A stretch of 64,000 nucleotides of DNA from Aedoeadaptatus coxii. GTDB taxonomy: Bacteria; Bacillota; Clostridia; Tissierellales; Peptoniphilaceae. The number at the start of each line of letters is the position of its first letter. Position 1 is the first letter of the stretch. This document shows, one piece after another, positions 60,468 through 64,000 of this stretch. The translations under genes were made by a program, and so were the position numbers. The DNA is taken from the NCBI RefSeq assembly GCF_001553115.1, contig NZ_KQ960181.1, positions 35,911 through 99,910 of the forward strand, given 5' to 3'. Below the pieces are notes generated by a model. It saw nothing but the letters and a program-made list of their open reading frames with translations, made no database searches and was not told where the DNA came from.

Positions 60468-62120
60468 CTACTCCATGATTCGATCGTCGACCGTTCCTCC
60501 CGGCGGAATCATGGGAAGCACTTTTTCGTCGGGATCGACTAATACCTCGATCACCGTCGTGCCGCCATGTTCTCTTGCCTTGAGGAGGGCCTGAGTTAAA
60601 CTTTCTCTCGTTTCCGCCCGGTAACCTTTGGCTCCGAAACTTTCGGCGAGTTTGACGTAGTCCGTCGCCAAATCCGTATGGGTTGCGGAATAACGCTTGT
60701 CGTATAAAAGAGTTTGCCACTGACGCACCATGCCGAGGCTTTGGTTGTTCATTACGACGACGGTGAGATTTAAACCGTAGCGAACGGATGTGGCCAGCTC
60801 GTTTAAATTCATGTGAAATCCTCCGTCGCCGGTAACGACGACTACCGATTCCTCGGGGTGCGCCAGGGCTGCGCCCATGCCCGCTCCCAAACTGAACCCC
60901 ATGGTTCCCAGACCGCCGCTGGTTAAAAAACGGCGAGGTTTCATGCGGCCGCAATATTGGGCCGTCCACATTTGATTTTGCCCCACATCGGTGACAAAAA
61001 AGAGATCGTCATCGAAGGCCTTTCGTATGTCGCCGATAATGGCGTAGGGATTTAAACCTTCTTTTTCGGGAACATAATCTTCTTCTTTGAATTCTCGAAT
61101 TTTCTTTCGCCAATCGCAATGTTCCATGGGCTCCAATTTTTCGACCAAACGATTGAGGGCATCTTTTAAATCCCCTAAAAGGGAAAGATCCACGTCTACA
61201 TTTTTTGCAATTTCACTTGGGTCCACATCCATTTGAACGACGGTAGCTTTCGCCGCAAACCGTTTGGCGTTCAACGCCACCCGATCGGAAAAACGAACGC
61301 CGACGCCGATTAAAAGATCGCATTCGTCGATGGCCATATTCGACGACACTCTGCCGTGCATGCCCACCATGCCGAGGTTTAATTCGTCTTCATAACCTAG
61401 TACCCCGATGCCCATAATCGTGTGAACTGCCGGAATCTTGCAACGATCGATGAGCTTTCTAAGTTCGCGAAAACTTTCAGATGCCGTTACCCCGCCGCCG
61501 CTGTAGATCACCGGCTTTTTCGCCTTGCGGATCAGTTCGGCCAATCTGTCGAGATCTGCCTCGTCTACTTTTTCAAGGCTTTCCACCTCGCAGGCCGCCG
61601 GAGCGTCATAGCTTACGGATGCTTGTAAAACATCTTTCGGTATATCGATGAGGACCGGGCCCTTACGGCCGGAATTGGCAATGGCAAAAGCCCGCGTCAC
61701 AGTGTCTTGTAATTCTTCAACCTTTCGCACGACGAAATTGTGTTTCGTGACGGAAAGGGTAATACTCGCAATGTCCACTTCCTGAAAGGCATTTCGCCCC
61801 GCCAGATTTTGGCTTACATTGCCCGTGATACAGACCATGGGAACGGAATCCATATAAGCTGTGGCAATTCCCGTTACCAAATTCGTAGCGCCCGGGCCAC
61901 TGGTGGCAATAACGACGCCGGTTTTTCCCGTCGAACGGGCGTAGCCGTCGGCAGCGTGAGTAGCTCCCTGCTCATGGCTGGTTCGAATGACCTTCAGCTC
62001 CTTTCGATCATAAAGAGCGTCGTAAATATCTAACACGGCACCGCCGGGATAGCCAAAAAGCACATCCACGTCGCGGTCCACTAAACACTGAACAAGAAGT
62101 TCTGCACCTGTTAACTGCAT
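60468..62120 (-). CDS. ilvB: Acetolactate synthase large subunit
   Basis: 550 residues. ThDP enzyme forming acetolactate or acetohydroxybutyrate. N-terminal FGYPGGAVLDIYDAL with catalytic Glu in SHEQGATHAADGYARSTGK, FAD-binding middle domain, and ThDP motif GDGGFHMNLNELATSVRYGLN (first 20: GDGGFHMNLNELATSVRYGL; about 440-460). First gene of ilvB-N-C-D; GGAGGTGG precedes the ATG. Upstream lie a T-box, a small ORF and a hairpin, so control is at least by antitermination. Confidence 0.97.
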   Translation of the reverse strand: MQLTGAELLVQCLVDRDVDVLFGYPGGAVLDIYDALYDRKELKVIRTSHEQGATHAADGYARSTGKTGVVIATSGPGATNLVTGIATAYMDSVPMVCITGNVSQNLAGRNAFQEVDIASITLSVTKHNFVVRKVEELQDTVTRAFAIANSGRKGPVLIDIPKDVLQASVSYDAPAACEVESLEKVDEADLDRLAELIRKAKKPVIYSGGGVTASESFRELRKLIDRCKIPAVHTIMGIGVLGYEDELNLGMVGMHGRVSSNMAIDECDLLIGVGVRFSDRVALNAKRFAAKATVVQMDVDPSEIAKNVDVDLSLLGDLKDALNRLVEKLEPMEHCDWRKKIREFKEEDYVPEKEGLNPYAIIGDIRKAFDDDLFFVTDVGQNQMWTAQYCGRMKPRRFLTSGGLGTMGFSLGAGMGAALAHPEESVVVVTGDGGFHMNLNELATSVRYGLNLTVVVMNNQSLGMVRQWQTLLYDKRYSATHTDLATDYVKLAESFGAKGYRAETRESLTQALLKAREHGGTTVIEVLVDPDEKVLPMIPPGGTVDDRIME

Positions 62121-62152
62121 CTCTATTCCACCTCCATCTTTTGTAAACTAAG

Positions 62153-62174
62153 GGGCTTTATCGACTGAAAGCCC
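62153..62174 (-). other. Hairpin between leader ORF and ilvB
   Basis: 7-bp stem GGGCTTT/AAAGCCC with an 8-base loop, 37 bases after the leader ORF stop and about 33 before the ilvB start. Not followed by a clear T run, so not a standard terminator; could be a translation-coupled switch. Confidence 0.45.
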
Positions 62175-62210
62175 GGTTTCGATATTGCATTTTATTTACA
62201 ACATCATCAG

Positions 62211-62288
62211 CTAACCATCAGGATCGCCGCCGCTCATAATCTCAGAAAAAATAAAAACAAAACTTTTTTGAATACAACGCTTTAACAC
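62211..62288 (-). CDS. Possible 25-residue leader ORF between the T-box and ilvB
   Basis: GTG start 5 bases after AGGAGGAG (62294-62301), 25 codons ending in TAG; product begins MLKRCIQKSFVFIFSEIMSG. It is translated from any transcript that passes the T-box terminator. The product has three Ile and several Phe/Val residues but no dense run of Ile/Val/Leu codons as in classic attenuator peptides. It could be a second regulatory layer or a chance frame; the strong ribosome site argues for translation. Confidence 0.45.
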   Translation of the reverse strand: MLKRCIQKSFVFIFSEIMSGGDPDG

Positions 62289-62311
62289 TTTATCTCCTCC
62301 TTTTTCTAAAT

Positions 62312-62544
62312 AAAAAAACCGCACCACCATCATCCCAAGGGACGATGATGACGCGGTACCACCCTAATTATCGGGCAAGCCCGATCACTCATTCGTCTGT
62401 AACGTGACGTGGACGTCGCATTTTACTAAATTCGAATGCGAAGCGAGAAAGTGATTCGAAATTAATAGTACCCAATCCTTCACACCAAACCGGATCTCTC
62501 TGAGGGCTTTTCTTAATTCCCGTCTTTCTCTTTGCGATGTATTG
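62312..62544 (-). promoter_or_regulatory. T-box leader of the ilv operon
   Basis: Read leftward: Stem I region with GGAATTAA pairing TTAATTTC at its base and an AGAGAG-type bulge, then the T-box core AGGGTGGTACCGCGT (62351-62365), and a terminator hairpin (CATCATC/GATGATG and ACCGC/GCGGT arms, 62318-62360) with a run of seven T. About 180 bases from the start site to the T-box, the normal size. The specifier should be an Ile, Leu or Val codon; CTA or ATT in GGGTACTATT are candidates, not resolved. Confidence 0.92.
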
Positions 62545-62550
62545 TCCAGA

Positions 62551-62579
62551 ATTATATTAAAATAATTCCCGGATGTAAA
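62551..62579 (-). promoter_or_regulatory. Promoter of the ilv operon
   Basis: Read leftward: TTTACA, 17-base spacer, TATAAT. Transcription would start near 62545, at the beginning of the T-box leader. Confidence 0.85.
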
Positions 62580-62930
62580 GGGGAAATTTTCAATTTATTT
62601 ATTTTATCCTCTAAACATTTTAATATTTCAATGCTGAAATCCGCTGGCTTCAATGATTATAGCATGACGAAAAAAATAATATTTTTCTCTAAAAAATCGT
62701 GCCGTCATACTATATTTTATTCTGTCGTACTACTTATTACGGGATATAACACTATATTTTTCTTTTATTTTCATGAAAATAAATAATTCTTACGCATCGC
62801 TTTTTCGTCATTCTTTTTCGTTAGTGGTGTTCTTTTATAAATTCACTGAACTTTTTCGTTTAATTGTTCAATTAAATAATGGCGAATTTTCTTTTTTCAC
62901 ACGCTTCTCCGTTTTTTGCGCAATAAAAAA
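62580..62930. other. A/T-rich intergenic region upstream of the ilv promoter
   Basis: About 350 bases, very A/T-rich, no credible gene (open frames are low-complexity). It contains AATTTTCAATTTATT at 62585-62599, which matches 11 of 15 bases of the CodY consensus just upstream of the ilv -35, and two inverted repeats: ATTTCA-N4-TGAAAT (62625-62640) and TTTAATTG-TT-CAATTAAA (62859-62876). Confidence 0.4.
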
Positions 62931-62951
62931 CCGCAGGCTTTTCACCTACGG
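62931..62951 (-). terminator. Terminator of the ispE-hypothetical transcript
   Basis: 7-bp stem CCGTAGG/CCTGCGG with one G-T pair, 7-base loop carrying the stop codon of the hypothetical gene, followed leftward by TTTTTT. Confidence 0.8.
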
Positions 62952-63613
62952 CGTAAATAACGTTCTTTCTTTTTTACTTCTCCTCGAAGCCAGGGATGAT
63001 TGTAATAGGTTCTGAAGCGTACGGGCTCTTGGAAAATTTCCTCCACGCACCGCTCAAATTCAAAATCACGAGCGGTCCAATAAAATCGTAAATCCCCATC
63101 CCCCTCGTCTTTTATATCCCTTTCCACCCAAAGGGATAAGGGATCAACGACGGAAATATGTTTCTCGCCGAAAGCGCGGCGAAAATCATCGGCTCTGTAA
63201 CTGTAACCGGGCAGCGCCAGAACGACTTTTTCAGTATGTTCCGGTATTCGCTCCATGTAATTATCCAAAATATCCAAGACGAAGCTGCGCTGAAAAAGGC
63301 CGTCGGAAATGGCAAAATTTAATAAAGACGTGTCCATTCCCTGGGCGCCGGTATCCAACATAAGGCCCTCATAGCCCTCGCCGTTCACCACGCGAAAATA
63401 ATCCCGCCGTCCTTCCGTTTTTGTAGGGTGGACGGTGAAGTAATGTTTTATTTTCATGCGATCCATGCGATTCTCGGTTTTCTCTAAAAAATCCTCCACC
63501 GAACCCTTCGGATCGAATAAAAGGGTCATATTCAATGCAGGCCGCATTTTATGAATGGCGCAGGCCACGTATGCGCCGGTAATATCTTGAAAGGCGATGC
63601 CCAGTCTATCCAT
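62942..63613 (-). CDS. Hypothetical protein downstream of ispE
   Basis: 223 residues from the ATG at 63613, chosen because GGAG lies about 7 bases upstream; an earlier in-frame start would sit inside ispE. No signal peptide or TM helix. Blocks such as GIAFQDITGAYVACAIHKMR, DTGAQGMDTSLLNFAISDGL and VLALPGYSYRADDFRRAFGE do not match any family I recognise. Arg/Asp/Glu-rich C-terminus. It overlaps ispE by 8 bp and ends in a terminator that includes its stop codon. Confidence 0.7.
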   Translation of the reverse strand: MDRLGIAFQDITGAYVACAIHKMRPALNMTLLFDPKGSVEDFLEKTENRMDRMKIKHYFTVHPTKTEGRRDYFRVVNGEGYEGLMLDTGAQGMDTSLLNFAISDGLFQRSFVLDILDNYMERIPEHTEKVVLALPGYSYRADDFRRAFGEKHISVVDPLSLWVERDIKDEGDGDLRFYWTARDFEFERCVEEIFQEPVRFRTYYNHPWLRGEVKKKERYLRRR

Positions 63614-64000
63614 TCCCTTCTCCTGATGTTCTCGTTCTCGTCTTGATGACTGTCTCATATTTCTCTTTCAGTATAGCATAAGCCGCGTCTCGTGACGGTA
63701 TGCTGTCAAAAAATCCATAAACCGTTGGCCCCGATCCCGTCATGTGAGCAAATCGAGCGCCTGCTGTGTAAAGGGCGTCGATCATCTCCGCAATCTCATG
63801 ATGTTTTGCGGCGACCCCGTCCATTAAATCGTTGGCCACAACCTCTTTCAGCGCCGAAAGATTTCCCTCTTGAAGCATGCGCACCGTCTCCTCCGCACTG
63901 CCCTCGCCCCTTGTCTTCCACAAGCTGTACGCTTCGGGCGTGGACACGGAAAAACCGGGATTTAACAGGATGACGGGATATGAAGGGATCTCCACCCCTT
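63606..64000 (-). CDS. ispE: 4-diphosphocytidyl-2-C-methyl-D-erythritol kinase, C-terminal part
   Basis: Partial: about 131 residues visible, N-terminal half is beyond the right edge. GHMP kinase C-terminal domain: VILLNPGFSVSTPEAY, LKEVVANDLMDGVAAKHHEI, and the substrate-binding glycine-rich ARFAHMTGSGPTVYGFF. IspE phosphorylates CDP-methylerythritol in the MEP isoprenoid pathway. It is the upstream gene of a two-gene 3' end with the hypothetical protein (8-bp overlap). Confidence 0.9.
   Translation of the reverse strand, partial: GVEIPSYPVILLNPGFSVSTPEAYSLWKTRGEGSAEETVRMLQEGNLSALKEVVANDLMDGVAAKHHEIAEMIDALYTAGARFAHMTGSGPTVYGFFDSIPSRDAAYAILKEKYETVIKTRTRTSGEGNG

Noticed and set aside
60445-60969. 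174-codon frame overlapping ilvB
   Set aside because: Arg/Gly/Ser-rich alternative frame of ilvB with no independent signal.
62532-63015. Plus-strand frames in the region right of the ilv promoter
   Set aside because: Low-complexity Phe/Ile/Lys-rich translations of A/T-rich DNA, no ribosome sites, and one runs over the 3' end of a real gene.

Overview
The window looks like chromosome of an anaerobic, mid-GC Gram-positive Firmicute, most likely a Peptoniphilaceae/Tissierellia coccus (Peptoniphilus/Aedoeadaptatus-like). The genus is inferred from gene content, not proven. Supporting signs are SLH-domain surface protein plus csaB, an LtaS-type lipoteichoic acid synthase, T-box leaders, a CarD/YacL pair, the Firmicutes ftsEX-M23-ctp-uvrBA order, a desulfoferrodoxin (anaerobe) and a large Gram-positive SRP RNA.

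Layout. 0-0.9 kb: decayed IS3-family element ending 10 bp behind a large SLH adhesin with GA-like helical repeats (0.9-4.6 kb). 5.0-7.6 kb: polar amino acid ABC transporter with a leader ORF. 7.6-16.6 kb: uvrA, uvrB, ctp, M23 peptidase, ftsX, ftsE, all leftward. 16.7-21.7 kb: 5-formyl-THF cyclo-ligase, larB, and a three-gene MacB-like ABC unit containing an anchored extracellular protein. 21.8-26.7 kb: double-rhodanese lipoprotein followed by a tightly overlapped operon (two arsenosugar-type glycosyltransferases, two VTT membrane proteins, an HdrD-like Fe-S protein, a C_GCAxxG protein). 26.8-35.0 kb: FMN-binding lipoprotein, transketolase and an envelope polysaccharide cluster including csaB. 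35.0-38.1 kb: mazF without visible antitoxin, an AcpS-NnrD fusion and a T-box-controlled tyrS. 38.2-46.9 kb: yacL, carD, PAS-SpoIIE phosphatase, RNA methyltransferase, superoxide reductase, a thioredoxin-reductase-like flavoprotein without CxxC, and an LtaS-GDPD fusion.

47.1-52.3 kb is an accessory scar: fragments of parA/parB, a sensor kinase, a serine recombinase and a RocB-like peptidase, plus an intact TetR / HXXEE membrane protein / hydrolase unit and a frameshifted AraC regulator. It is more A/T-rich than its flanks and seems to have separated an old terminator from its gene.

52.4-64 kb returns to core genome: class II aldolase, nuclease-helicase, trmL, birA, tRNA-Ser(GGA), SRP RNA, and the ilvB-N-C-D operon behind a T-box and a second small leader ORF, then a hypothetical gene and the 3' part of ispE.

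The best candidates for undescribed biology are the glycosyltransferase/VTT/Fe-S operon, the LtaS-GDPD and AcpS-NnrD fusions, the apparently compact tyrS T-box, and the two short leader ORFs. Everything here was read by eye; no search was run.
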